Positions 1 through 8,236 of a stretch of 46,273 nucleotides of DNA are shown piece by piece. A model generated the notes under the pieces. It ran no database searches and was not told the DNA's origin. It saw only the letters and a list, made by a program, of their open reading frames with translations. The stretch is taken from contig DUFA01000111.1 in the NCBI GenBank assembly GCA_011191975.1, positions 1-46,273 on the forward strand, read 5' to 3'. The position numbers and the translations under genes are program-made. How positions within the stretch are numbered: the stretch's first letter is position 1; each line of letters starts with the position of its first letter. The stretch is from Dehalococcoidia bacterium (lineage in GTDB: Bacteria > Chloroflexota > Dehalococcoidia > Dehalococcoidales > UBA2162).

Positions 1-527
1 TTCATACCTGATTTCTCCTCCTTTTTTTCTACATAGCTTGGAGCCGATTTCGGCGTTGTCCCTCTCTTGACTTGATGATAGTATTCATAGGTCATAACAG
101 TATCCTCAGAAAGTACACCGGCATCCACAAGTTCGCCGATAAACATGGTATGCGTGCCGACGTCGATTTCCTTTGTCACCTTTACTTCCAGATATGCCGT
201 AGCGTTATCGGTAACAACCGGAGCACCGGTAGTGCCGGTCCTGTAATTAATACCCTCGAATTTATTTACGTCTCTGCCTGACTTGAAACCGAAGTTGCCG
301 ATAAGTGAAAGCGGAGCATCCTGACTGAGTATCGATGCGGTGAGTATTTTACTTTTATTGATGTACTCGTGGGTAAGGTTGCTCTTGTTAATACTGACGG
401 CGATTGTGGGCGGTTCGGATGCCGCCTGGATTACCGTGTTGGCTATTTGCCCGTTTATCTTATCACCATCGATAGAACATATGATATAGACGCCATAACT
501 AATCTTGTACAATGCCTTTGTGTCCAT
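1..527 (-). CDS. hrb: High-molecular-weight rubredoxin (flavin reductase plus rubredoxin), C-terminus cut by window edge
   Basis: The 175 visible residues form a flavin-reductase-like FMN-binding domain (start MDTKALYKISYGVYIICS; NGQIANTVIQAASEPP near residues 25-40; ILSQDAPLSLIGNFGFKSGRD near 65-85). They end in a linker, TPKSAPSYVEKKEEKSGM, which in Hrb-type proteins leads straight into a rubredoxin domain; that domain lies beyond the window. Known role of the family: passes electrons from NAD(P)H to flavodiiron proteins or rubrerythrins for O2 or peroxide reduction in anaerobes. The ATG at 525-527 is preceded by AAAGGAGT. It is the last visible gene of a four-gene minus-strand operon, just after the ferritin-like gene. 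The rubredoxin half is inferred from the linker, so a stand-alone flavin reductase is the alternative. Confidence 0.82.
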   Translation of the reverse strand, partial: MDTKALYKISYGVYIICSIDGDKINGQIANTVIQAASEPPTIAVSINKSNLTHEYINKSKILTASILSQDAPLSLIGNFGFKSGRDVNKFEGINYRTGTTGAPVVTDNATAYLEVKVTKEIDVGTHTMFIGELVDAGVLSEDTVMTYEYYHQVKRGTTPKSAPSYVEKKEEKSGM

Positions 528-541
528 TGCCGACTCCTTTT

Positions 542-1072
542 CTATCCACCGTCGAGAGACGGATGTTCTTTTTCTACGAACCAGGCTGCCGGGTCTTTCA
601 GGTATTCGAAATAATCGAGAAGTACCAGGAAATGATGCCTTTCTTCATCGGCTATTGTTTCGTAGAATTGTTTTTCTGCGATATGTATCGAATTTTCTCT
701 TTGCCTGTTGTAAAAATCACGTGAAGCACTCTCCATCTCCATGGCTTTCTGGACAGTATCGATTTCCGTTTGTAACGTTTCTTTATCAGTGCTGATCCTG
801 GTCATCATTTCCGAGAAGACAGTCCTGAGCTGCTTTCCACCTGGTGTCTCGGACTCGATTTTCGGCCATCCCATCTTTTTTTTGATAACCGCGTATATTT
901 CCTCGAACTTACGGCGGTGATAATCCTCTTCTTTTGAGAGTGTTTGAAGCAGCTTTCTGCCCATTTCGTTTTTACTTTCGCTGCTTGCCTTGAGATAAAA
1001 CTCCTTTCCGTCTATCTCCATCTGAATGGCTGCCTTCAGGGCTTCAAGGGTTTTTTCTTGTTGTTGTGTCAC
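542..1072 (-). CDS. Ferritin-like / rubrerythrin-type diiron protein
   Basis: 176 residues, all helical in character, with two ferritin-like half-sites. The first has E19 and the EEDYH motif at 48-52; the second has E114 and EERHH at 143-147, matching the E...ExxH pattern of a carboxylate-bridged diiron centre. There is no rubredoxin domain, so this is the erythrin/ferritin-like part alone; the rubredoxin could come from the adjacent Hrb-type gene. Likely role: peroxide or oxygen reduction in the cytoplasm of an anaerobe. The open frame extends upstream to 1153, but the GTG at 1070-1072 has a strong AGGAGGG site 4-5 nt before it and starts where homology begins, so I chose it. The 14-nt gap to the next gene supports one operon. 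Confidence 0.82.
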   Translation of the reverse strand: MTQQQEKTLEALKAAIQMEIDGKEFYLKASSESKNEMGRKLLQTLSKEEDYHRRKFEEIYAVIKKKMGWPKIESETPGGKQLRTVFSEMMTRISTDKETLQTEIDTVQKAMEMESASRDFYNRQRENSIHIAEKQFYETIADEERHHFLVLLDYFEYLKDPAAWFVEKEHPSLDGG

Positions 1073-1162
1073 CTTACCCTCCTCTTGATGGATCGGTGCT
1101 GGAATATGAGTGTAACGCATAATAGTCCTGAGTATCCGGTTTGTCAATAGCAAAAAGAGTTA

Positions 1163-1882
1163 TCAGGCCGGCGCCAGAATTTCACCTTTAATCCCTATGG
1201 TGACTTCTTCAATCGGTATGTCTTTACCACTTAGCTGGATAGCTTGTTTTACCATATGCACCAGGCCGGAACAGCAGGGAACTTCCATGTGAACCACTTT
1301 CAGGCTCTTCACTGATGACTGTTTGAGTACTTGGGTAAGTTTGGTAAGGTGTGCCTGGAAATCATCCAGCTTGGGGCAGGCCACGACCAGTGCATGATCC
1401 TTCAGAAAATCCTGGTGAAAACCGGGATAAGCAAACGGGACGCAGTCAGCAGCAATAACCAGGTCGGCATCCTGTAAGAAAGGAGCCTTTGGGGGAACCA
1501 GTGTAAGCTGGACAGGCCAGTGCCCGAGAAGTGAACGGCGTGAGATCATCTCATCAGTAGAAGGTCCGGTTTCTACGAATTGAGCCACATTAGCAGACGC
1601 GCAGCCGCAGGCCAGTTCTTCTTCCTTTTGCATATCTTCAAGATGAACCTTCGTTGCTTCTTCATCGTATTCTTCGGCAGTGCGTTCTTCTATTGTGATT
1701 GCTCCCTGGGGACATTCACCCAGACAGGCTCCCAGTCCGTCACAATATATCTCGCTGACAAGCTTTGCCTTACCGTCGATAATTTGTAACGCACCTTCAG
1801 CGCATGACGGTACGCAGAGACCGCACCCGTTACATTTTTCTTCATCTATCTTAACAATGCTTCTTTTTACTTTTACCGCCAT
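1163..1882 (-). CDS. Ferredoxin-like 4Fe-4S protein with cysteine-rich C-terminal domain
   Basis: 239 residues. The N-terminus holds a ferredoxin fold: one complete motif with C17, C20, C23 and C27, and a second motif with C47, C53 and C57 in which the expected cysteine at position 50 is leucine, so the second cluster could be three-cysteine or 3Fe-4S-like. An ACGC motif lies at 91-94. The C-terminal half carries further conserved-looking cysteines (C147 in ADCVPF, C169 in VACP, C203-C204 in EVPCCSG) and probably binds another cofactor. Proteins of this layout are common in anaerobes but their reaction is not established. The ATG at 1880-1882 overlaps the stop of the upstream zinc-ribbon gene by one base (TAATG), so the two are translationally coupled. 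Confidence 0.8.
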   Translation of the reverse strand: MAVKVKRSIVKIDEEKCNGCGLCVPSCAEGALQIIDGKAKLVSEIYCDGLGACLGECPQGAITIEERTAEEYDEEATKVHLEDMQKEEELACGCASANVAQFVETGPSTDEMISRRSLLGHWPVQLTLVPPKAPFLQDADLVIAADCVPFAYPGFHQDFLKDHALVVACPKLDDFQAHLTKLTQVLKQSSVKSLKVVHMEVPCCSGLVHMVKQAIQLSGKDIPIEEVTIGIKGEILAPA

Positions 1883-2112
1883 TAATCCTCTCCTCTCAAC
1901 TGCTTCCATCTCTCTTCACCGAGACATTGACGGGCTGACGCGCACCAGTCGATACAGGAGGGGACCTGTTCTTTCTGTACCTTCTCACCACATTTCTGGC
2001 ACCGGGCACTCATTTCGTCGGAGAATATTTCCACCTCAGCACCGCATGCCGGGCACTTGTGTACAGACACCCGCAGGTTTCTCATATCCTGTCCGGGACA
2101 TTTTACAGTCAC
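1882..2112 (-). CDS. Small zinc-ribbon protein, first gene of the redox operon
   Basis: 76 residues with paired cysteines at C20/C23 (CPAC) and C38/C41 (CQKC), a classic zinc-ribbon or rubredoxin-like metal site, plus C5, C53, C57 and C63. The function is unknown; such proteins often sit beside ferredoxins in strict anaerobes. The start is GTG at 2110-2112 with GGGGAGG eight bases upstream. An ATG two bases earlier is immediately followed by TGA and cannot be the start. The last codon overlaps the ATG of the ferredoxin-like gene. It could be a small electron carrier or a metal-binding partner of that protein (inference). Confidence 0.72.
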   Translation of the reverse strand: MTVKCPGQDMRNLRVSVHKCPACGAEVEIFSDEMSARCQKCGEKVQKEQVPSCIDWCASARQCLGEERWKQLRGED

Positions 2113-2518
2113 ATTAACACCTCCCCATAGCAGGTTTACTATAGCAAATATTACTCCCCACTGCCCGATTATGATGTGATAAAGGTCATATATAGAGGAT
2201 TTTTATCGAAGATGAGATTAGAAAAATGCGATGAAACGAGTGTCTTAATAGTACGTTTATGGTGTTCTTTTTACTATTTCCAATTAATTTTACACTTGGT
2301 TCATCACGATTTCATTAATGTACATTTGACAATATCAGTCTCGCTTCATTAGACTGGAAACAGCAGAGTGGTCGCGGGATGCGGAAACCTTTTACCACGA
2401 TAAACAACCATTCCTATAGAGATATTACACTCTTGCATGCCTGTATAATGCTATGTTTTTTGACTACTAATAGCTATAATAAAGAGAAGTTAATATATAA
2501 ACTAAACCTGGAAAAAAT
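2113..2518. promoter_or_regulatory. Divergent intergenic control region between the redox operon and the fumarase/NadB operon
   Basis: About 400 bases without a gene between divergent operons. Visible elements are a CRP/FNR-family-like half-palindrome TGTGA-N6-TCATA at 2175-2190; a 10-bp palindrome AATGTACATT at 2317-2326 overlapping TTGACA at 2326-2331; and TATAAT sequences at 2444-2449 and 2475-2480 facing the plus-strand operon. On the minus strand TATAGT at 2138-2143 could be the -10 of the redox operon, with the CRP/FNR-like site roughly 50 bases upstream of the expected transcript start. These are pattern matches only; the -35 partners are weak. Confidence 0.4.
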
Positions 2519-3526
2519 ATGAGTAAAAAACTGATTCCTCCCGGACTAACCTATCTGGCAAACAACATTGTATTAAACGATAATATCATTGGTTCTCGCA
2601 AGAAAGACGGGGCAAAATGGGCAAAGAACTTGAAGTTTTCTCCGAACACGGAAACGGTCTTCTTTGCTGGTTGCGGCTACCAGTATTCGAGTGAACTCGA
2701 GACTCTCATGTCGCTAATACGATCGATCGATAAAAGCCCAATCAATACAGAAATAACGATGAACCTGGCAATATTCCAGAGGAAACTGGGGCTCGATCTG
2801 GGCGGGGTCTATCGTAAGGTCATGACAAGAGGTGGTGAAGCTGATGCTCAGCCGTTAATCAGCGCGGTAAAGGTTCTTAAAAAAATCGGGATCGATCTTG
2901 GCTATCTCGGTGAAGATGAACCATGCTGCGGCGGACTTCTGTACTATATCGGGATGCAAAAAGAATTTAACAGCCACGCGAAAGACGTTCACAGCCGGTT
3001 GAAGGCAAAGGGTGTTAAGGAGATAATCAGTCTTGTACCCTCATGCACCTTTACCTTGAAGAGTCTTGTGCCGAAGGGTGCTGGCAGCGATGATAATATA
3101 AAGGTTAGGCATTTTTGCGAGGTAGTTAATGAAAGTCTTGATTCACTGAAACCCCGGCTGCCGCAGAAGGTGAAGGTTACCTACCACGATCCCTGTCAAC
3201 TTTCACGCAGCCTGGGATTGATCGACGAACCACGCAGAATTCTTAGTGCTATCGAGAACGTGGAACTGGTAGAACCGACCTGGACGAAAGGCAAGTTTTC
3301 TACCTGCTGTGGTGGCGGAGGAGGATTTGAAGCAGTGTTCCCAGAACTAAGCCATACTCTTGCAGTAAACCGCGCCAGGGAATTGACGGAAACCGAACCT
3401 GATATAATTGTAACGCACTGTCCGGGGTGTATTATGCAGATCGAGGGAGGTCTGAAAGAACTGGGTGTCAAGAATGTCCAGGTACTCGACCTTGCACAGG
3501 TCGTAGGAATGGCTTTGGAGGTGTAA
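2519..3526 (+). CDS. CCG-domain (HdrB / LutA-like) iron-sulfur protein
   Basis: 335 residues with two cysteine-rich CCG domains. The first has C52 (GCGY), C136-C137 (CCGG) and C176; the second has C226 (DPCQ), C263-C264 (CCGGGGGF) and the CPGC pair C301/C304. This pattern is shared by HdrB, GlpC, LutA/LldE and thiol:fumarate reductase subunit B, which bind noncubane 4Fe-4S clusters and move electrons or reduce disulfides. The next gene is LutB-like, so a lactate-utilisation-type or related oxidoreductase complex is the simplest reading, but no LutC follows and fumarase genes do, so the true substrate is open. It is the first gene of a five-gene operon with gaps under 15 bases or overlaps. The ribosome site (GGAAAA) is weak. 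Confidence 0.8.
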   Translation: MSKKLIPPGLTYLANNIVLNDNIIGSRKKDGAKWAKNLKFSPNTETVFFAGCGYQYSSELETLMSLIRSIDKSPINTEITMNLAIFQRKLGLDLGGVYRKVMTRGGEADAQPLISAVKVLKKIGIDLGYLGEDEPCCGGLLYYIGMQKEFNSHAKDVHSRLKAKGVKEIISLVPSCTFTLKSLVPKGAGSDDNIKVRHFCEVVNESLDSLKPRLPQKVKVTYHDPCQLSRSLGLIDEPRRILSAIENVELVEPTWTKGKFSTCCGGGGGFEAVFPELSHTLAVNRARELTETEPDIIVTHCPGCIMQIEGGLKELGVKNVQVLDLAQVVGMALEV

Positions 3527-3530
3527 GTAA

Positions 3531-4742
3531 GTGTCGGTATTTTCTGAATATAAGAAGAATATGATGGGTGCCGCTCATAACGATAGGATAAGGCTTGCCC
3601 TGTCCAGGGGAATTGCCAGCTACAGGTCGAACGTGAACACAGCCCTAGAAAAATTCCCTCACTCAGTTCAACTGGCTGAGGAAGTCTTACAAATCAAAGC
3701 ACAGTCGATAATCGGTATGGAAAAGCTTGCACAACAGGCCTGCGAATCGATTGAGTCGAATAAAGGGAAAGCTTATATAGCCAAGACCGCTGAAGACGCA
3801 CTTGAGTTGATCGGAAAACTCACAGGTACCGATAAGCTAATCGTCAAGGCGAAGAGTATGACCAGCGAGGAGATTCACGTCCGCGAATACCTCGAAGAAA
3901 AAGGTAACGAAGTGTACGAGACCGACTTGGGTGAATTCATTATCCAGAAACTGAATTCCAGTCCGATGCATATACTTTCACCGGCAATCCATGTTCCCAA
4001 GGAGGATGTTGCTGAGCTTTTCTCAAATATTACGGGAGAAAAACTACCACCAGATGACATCGGTAAAATGGTGGAAACAGCCCGTAAACTACTCAGGGAG
4101 AAATACTTCGAAGCCGATATTGGTATGAGTGGTGCTAACGTCGTATCCGCGGATACAGGTACGCTGTTTCTGATCGAAAATGAAGGAAATATTAACCTGG
4201 CAACCGGTGCACCTCCGATCCATATAGCTCTGGTCGGTATGGAAAAGCTGGTTCCTACGCTGAGTGATGCTTTCAAAGTTGCCGAGGTGACCTGGAGGTA
4301 CGCAAACTATACAAATCCTTCCTATGTCAGCTTGATTTCAGGTCCGAGTAAGACTGGTGATATCGAGAAGGTTATTACTTACGGCGCTCACGGACCGAAG
4401 GAATTCCACGTGATTTTCCTCGATGACGGCAGAACCGAACTGGCAAAGAATCCGGTACTGCGCCAGGCACTTTACTGTTTGAGGTGTGGCGGATGTCTCT
4501 ATGAATGCCCGGTATTCGCGGTTACAGCGGGTAAATTCGGAGATAAATACTTTACCGGCGTCGGAGCCGTCTGGGCTGCCATTATAAGCGAAAGCATCGA
4601 GAAAGCCGCTTCTATCGCCTACAGCTGCCTGATGTGCGGCAGGTGTAAGGAAAGGTGCCCGATGGAAATTGACGTACCGAGTATGATGATAGAGCTTAAG
4701 AAGTATCTGGTTGAGGGTGAGGACAATACGGCGGCCGAGTAG
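3531..4742 (+). CDS. LutB/LldF-like protein: LUD domain plus two 4Fe-4S clusters
   Basis: 403 residues. Residues 60-300 are a LUD domain (GMSGANVVSADTGTLFLIEN at 198-217, GAPPIHIALVG near 226-236, GAHGPKEFHVIFLDDGR near 285-301). The C-terminus has two classical cluster motifs, C316-C319-C322-C326 and C366-C369-C372-C376, each followed by proline. In LutB/LldF these carry electrons during L-lactate oxidation. It starts with GTG at 3531, four bases after the upstream stop, and is coupled to the CCG gene. The usual LutB C-terminal extension is short here. In this operon it may form an electron-transfer pair with the CCG protein; the donor and acceptor cannot be read from sequence. Confidence 0.82.
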   Translation: MSVFSEYKKNMMGAAHNDRIRLALSRGIASYRSNVNTALEKFPHSVQLAEEVLQIKAQSIIGMEKLAQQACESIESNKGKAYIAKTAEDALELIGKLTGTDKLIVKAKSMTSEEIHVREYLEEKGNEVYETDLGEFIIQKLNSSPMHILSPAIHVPKEDVAELFSNITGEKLPPDDIGKMVETARKLLREKYFEADIGMSGANVVSADTGTLFLIENEGNINLATGAPPIHIALVGMEKLVPTLSDAFKVAEVTWRYANYTNPSYVSLISGPSKTGDIEKVITYGAHGPKEFHVIFLDDGRTELAKNPVLRQALYCLRCGGCLYECPVFAVTAGKFGDKYFTGVGAVWAAIISESIEKAASIAYSCLMCGRCKERCPMEIDVPSMMIELKKYLVEGEDNTAAE

Positions 4743-4753
4743 AATGGTTTCAC

Positions 4754-5599
4754 ATGAGAGATATAGACTGTCATATAGTCGCTGAGACGGTCTCTTCTCT
4801 GTTTAAAGAGGCCTGTTTCAGTTTGCCCCAGGATGTGCTGTCTGCCCTTGAACGTGCCAGAGAAAAAGAAATATCACCGGCTGCCCGTGGCGTTCTCGAG
4901 ACGATTATTGAGAACGCCACGATTGCTTCCATAGATGGAATTCCTCTTTGCCAGGATACAGGCGTCGCTGTCGTATTCCTGGAGATTGGACAGGAAGTGC
5001 ATATCACCGGCGGCGATCTTAATTCCGCTGTTCAAGATGGGGTACGGCTTGCGTATGATGAAGGATATCTCCGGAAATCTATAGTGGATAGGCCCTTTTC
5101 ATTAAGAACCAATACGGGAGATAATACGCCTGCTATAATTCACGCGGATATCGTATCTGGTGATAAACTGGTGATTACTGCTATGCCGAAGGGCGGCGGC
5201 GCAGAAAACATGACCCGTCTGAAAATGCTTTTTCCAGCCGACGGGAGAAGTGGTGTTATCGATTTTGTGGTGCGGACTGTGGACGAGTCGGGAGGGAATC
5301 CTTGTCCACCTCTTATTATTGGCGTCGGGATAGGGGGTACTGCCGAATACTCATTACTCCTGGCAAAAAAGGCATTGCTTCGGCCGATTGGTGAACCTAA
5401 TCCTGATCTTGAGAATGCTGAGCTTGAAAAGGAAATCCTCGAAAAGGTGAACAGTCTGGGCATAGGCCCAATGGGATTCGGCGGTCTGACAACTGCGCTG
5501 GCGATCCATGTTGAGACTCATCCAGCCCACATAGCCAGTCTGCCAGTAGCGGTAAACCTGCAATGCCACAGCGCCCGTCAGAAAAAGGCGGTACTTTAA
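4754..5599 (+). CDS. Class I fumarate hydratase, alpha (N-terminal) subunit
   Basis: 281 residues, full length for the alpha subunit of two-subunit iron-sulfur hydratases (fumarase or tartrate dehydratase). Three cysteines fit the 4Fe-4S ligands: C66 in PLCQDTG, C184 in GGNPCPP and C271 near the C-terminus in LQCHSAR. Further family signatures are RTNTGDNTPA near 118-127, MPKGGGAENM near 144-153 and GPMGFGGLTT near 248-257. Known reaction: reversible hydration of fumarate to malate; the oxygen-labile cluster suits an anaerobe. It follows the LutB-like gene by 11 bases with no clear ribosome site, and overlaps the beta gene by one base. L(+)-tartrate dehydratase is the main alternative. Confidence 0.88.
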   Translation: MRDIDCHIVAETVSSLFKEACFSLPQDVLSALERAREKEISPAARGVLETIIENATIASIDGIPLCQDTGVAVVFLEIGQEVHITGGDLNSAVQDGVRLAYDEGYLRKSIVDRPFSLRTNTGDNTPAIIHADIVSGDKLVITAMPKGGGAENMTRLKMLFPADGRSGVIDFVVRTVDESGGNPCPPLIIGVGIGGTAEYSLLLAKKALLRPIGEPNPDLENAELEKEILEKVNSLGIGPMGFGGLTTALAIHVETHPAHIASLPVAVNLQCHSARQKKAVL

Positions 5600-6156
5600 T
5601 GCTAAAAAGAATTACTCTTCCACTTAATGATGATATCATCCGAGAACTCAGAGCAGGTGATAGTGTGTTACTGACAGGTCCGGTGTATGTTGCACGCGAT
5701 GCTGCGCACCGACGGATGGTGGAAGCCATGGAAAGAGGAGAACGTCTACCTTTCGATATTTCCGGACAGACTATATATTATATGGGTCCTTCACCGGCAC
5801 CTCCGGGCAAGGTAATAGGGTCTGCGGGGCCGACAACCAGTGGTCGGATGGACGTATATACACCTCGACTGATTGAGAAGGGACTCAAGGGAATGATAGG
5901 CAAGGGAATGCGTTCGCAGGCCGTAAAGGAAGCAATTGTTGAGTTCAGGGCGGTATATTTCGGTGCTGTCGGCGGTGCAGGAGCTGTTATATCGCGCAGT
6001 ATCAGGAATGCTGAGGTAATCGCCTATAATGATCTCGATGCCGAAGCGGTGAGGAAGATAGAGGTAGAAGATTTTCCAGTGGTAGTGGTAAACGACATAT
6101 ACGGTGCTGACCTATATGATGATGGAAAAGCTGCATACAGAAAGGCTGTTAAATGA
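5599..6156 (+). CDS. Class I fumarate hydratase, beta (C-terminal) subunit
   Basis: 185 residues matching the Fe-S hydratase beta domain: LTGPVYVARDAAHRRM near 26-41, YYMGPSPAPPGKVIGSAGPTTSGRMD near 67-92, and YFGAVGGAGAVIS near 129-141. The GPTTSGRMD region contributes to the substrate site. The ATG at 5599-5601 overlaps the alpha stop (TTTAATG) and has GGCGG upstream. An in-frame start at 5563 would lie inside the alpha gene and adds residues without homology, so I reject it. Its 3' end overlaps the next ATG by four bases (ATGA), so the hydratase and the following oxidase are made together. Confidence 0.88.
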   Translation: MLKRITLPLNDDIIRELRAGDSVLLTGPVYVARDAAHRRMVEAMERGERLPFDISGQTIYYMGPSPAPPGKVIGSAGPTTSGRMDVYTPRLIEKGLKGMIGKGMRSQAVKEAIVEFRAVYFGAVGGAGAVISRSIRNAEVIAYNDLDAEAVRKIEVEDFPVVVVNDIYGADLYDDGKAAYRKAVK

Positions 6157-7715
6157 AAAAAGGCGCTTCAACGAAATATTACGATTATATCATTGCAGGT
6201 AGCGGAATTGCCGGTCTTTATACCGCTTTGATGGCAAGAACACATGGGACCGTGCTGGTGATCACCAAGGGAAGCATAGAAGACTGTAATACCAGACATG
6301 CACAGGGTGGTATAGCTGCAGCTATCGGAAGAGACGATTCGCCTGAACTCCACTTTAAAGATACCATTGCTGCTGGTGATGGTCTCTGTGATGAAGAAGC
6401 AGTAAGGATAATGGTTAATGAAGCTCCGGAACGGATTGCCGAACTGGTGAACATAGGGGTGCCCTTCGATACTCTTGATGGAGAAATTACTCTGACTAGG
6501 GAAGCAGCTCATAGTGTCTCAAGAATACTCCACGCGGGAGGAGACGCTACCGGGGAATATATCGAGGTTACACTGAGCAACCAGATACGTATTTCTGGCA
6601 TCCAGGTATTGGAAGACTCATTGGCTACCGAGATCCTGGTTGAAAAAGGAAAGGTGCAGGGTATTAAAGCCCTTGACTGCCATACCGGTTCGATAGAGGA
6701 GTTCAGTTGTCGCTTCCTGATTCTCTCTACCGGTGGGGCTGGACAGTTATACAAGTTTAATACAAATTCGGATGTTGCTACGGGTGACGGACTGTCACTG
6801 GCTTACAACGCCGGAGCTGAAATAATCGATATGGAGTTCTATCAATTCCATCCTACCGCTCTTTCTCTTCCCGGAGTTACTCCATTTTTAATTTCTGAGG
6901 CTGTCAGGGGCGAAGGTGGAATTCTTCTCAATGCTGAAGGACGTCCGTTTATGGTTGACTACCACGAAAAAGGAGACCTTGCTCCGAGGGATATCGTCGC
7001 ACGCAGCATTCTGTACGAGATGGAAAAAACCGGAACCAATAAAGTGTATATCGATGTCACCCATCTCCCTGCTTTTACTGTTACCACCCGTTTTCCGCAT
7101 ATTTACAGGTTCTGTCTAGAACACGGTCTTAATATTACCCAGGAGTTGATACCTGTTGCCCCTGCAGCTCACTATATGATAGGCGGTGTCCGGACAAACA
7201 GCTGGGGTGAAACAAATATTGCCGGGCTATTTGCCTGTGGCGAGACAGCCTGTACTGCTATTCATGGAGCGAATCGACTGGCTTCGAATTCACTTCTAGA
7301 AGCAGTTGTCTTCAGTAAAAGGATCGTGATGAAAACAACTGATAACAAAGCCAGTCAGGAGAAAGTGTCAGTACATAATGCGTCGGAAAAGCATTCTCTC
7401 CCCGAGAGACAGAGCAGATTGTCTTCAACAAGTCCGAGTCTTTCTGCTTTACAGGTTCTTCTCTGGGAAGAAGTAGGTATTTTACGAAACAAAGAAGGCT
7501 TGACACAGGCGGCAGATACTCTTGCTACCTGGCAGAACCTGATTTCTCTACCGGCAGACCGCCCTTCATACGAACTCCATAACCTGGTGTTAGCGGGTCG
7601 TCTAGTTACTGAAGCAGCTCTTATGAGAAAGGAAAGTCGAGGAGCTCATTTCAGGTCTGATTACCCAAAGCGGTCACCTCACTGGAAACACCACATTGTT
7701 TTCCGTAGGGATTAA
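6153..7715 (+). CDS. nadB: L-aspartate oxidase (NadB)
   Basis: 520 residues of the succinate dehydrogenase/fumarate reductase flavoprotein family. Features seen: FAD-binding GSGIAGLYTA at 16-25; HAQGGIAAA at 49-57, the FAD-contact segment; LTREAAH at 114-120, where NadB carries a glutamate; EFYQFHPTAL near 228-237; ISEAVRGEGG; RDIVARSI; PAAHYMIGGVRTN; GETACTAIHGANRLASNSLLE; and SRGAHFRSDYP near the C-terminus. Known reaction: L-aspartate to iminoaspartate for NAD synthesis, with fumarate as electron acceptor without oxygen. No nadA or nadC is present here; the gene is fused by overlap to a fumarase, so a fumarate-linked role is plausible. Soluble or thiol-dependent fumarate reductase is the alternative. 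Confidence 0.85.
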   Translation: MKKGASTKYYDYIIAGSGIAGLYTALMARTHGTVLVITKGSIEDCNTRHAQGGIAAAIGRDDSPELHFKDTIAAGDGLCDEEAVRIMVNEAPERIAELVNIGVPFDTLDGEITLTREAAHSVSRILHAGGDATGEYIEVTLSNQIRISGIQVLEDSLATEILVEKGKVQGIKALDCHTGSIEEFSCRFLILSTGGAGQLYKFNTNSDVATGDGLSLAYNAGAEIIDMEFYQFHPTALSLPGVTPFLISEAVRGEGGILLNAEGRPFMVDYHEKGDLAPRDIVARSILYEMEKTGTNKVYIDVTHLPAFTVTTRFPHIYRFCLEHGLNITQELIPVAPAAHYMIGGVRTNSWGETNIAGLFACGETACTAIHGANRLASNSLLEAVVFSKRIVMKTTDNKASQEKVSVHNASEKHSLPERQSRLSSTSPSLSALQVLLWEEVGILRNKEGLTQAADTLATWQNLISLPADRPSYELHNLVLAGRLVTEAALMRKESRGAHFRSDYPKRSPHWKHHIVFRRD

Positions 7716-7726
7716 GGTTAATCCGG

Positions 7727-8137
7727 TTACTGAACGGTTTTCCCCTTTCGAGGTCGTCCGTATCCAAGTTTTTTTGCTTTATCCGTCCAGCCGCGCTCTG
7801 TCTTGAAGGGGACACCTTTATCCCCGGCGCCGTATGCCCATTCACAGCGGAATTCCCTGCAGACCTTGGGTTTCGTGTCATTAATAGTACAGATGAATTT
7901 ATCCTCGGAAATTCCCTTTATGAAGGGACAATACGCTGATTTTTCACTTCCGCGAATATCTATCCAGAGATCCCCATACCCTTTAAGGGGTGGAACCGAT
8001 GCATGTTTAAGAATATCCTCTCTTCCTTGGTTGATCCATCTCCGGTAATCGGAAGGTTTCGTGATCAGGACGACAGGCGCGGTACAGCACTTTCCGCATT
8101 GCGAACACCTCGGTCTTTTTCTCAATTGCTTTTTCAT
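7727..8137 (-). CDS. YkgJ-family cysteine-cluster protein
   Basis: 136 residues. The N-terminus has C11, C14, C17 and C18 in CSQCGKCC, the hallmark of the YkgJ zinc/iron-chelating family, and later cysteines occur in AYCPF, FICTI, VCREFRC. The C-terminal tail is basic. The biochemical role of the family is not established; metal-cluster binding is inferred from the cysteines. It is convergent with nadB, with 11 bases between the two stops. No good ribosome-binding site is visible before the ATG at 8135-8137; the upstream sequence is very AT-rich. Confidence 0.78.
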   Translation of the reverse strand: MKKQLRKRPRCSQCGKCCTAPVVLITKPSDYRRWINQGREDILKHASVPPLKGYGDLWIDIRGSEKSAYCPFIKGISEDKFICTINDTKPKVCREFRCEWAYGAGDKGVPFKTERGWTDKAKKLGYGRPRKGKTVQ

Positions 8138-8236
8138 TATTATTTATTAATATTAATCCATTAGACTGAAGTAGACATAATATAATCTGAGATAACAGGT
8201 ATATCCATGTACAACGTTTGGTCGTGAAGATGGCTT

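Noticed and set aside
1073-1153. Longer N-terminus for the ferritin-like gene
   Set aside because: The extra 27 codons lack homology, and the GTG at 1072 has a strong AGGAGGG site.
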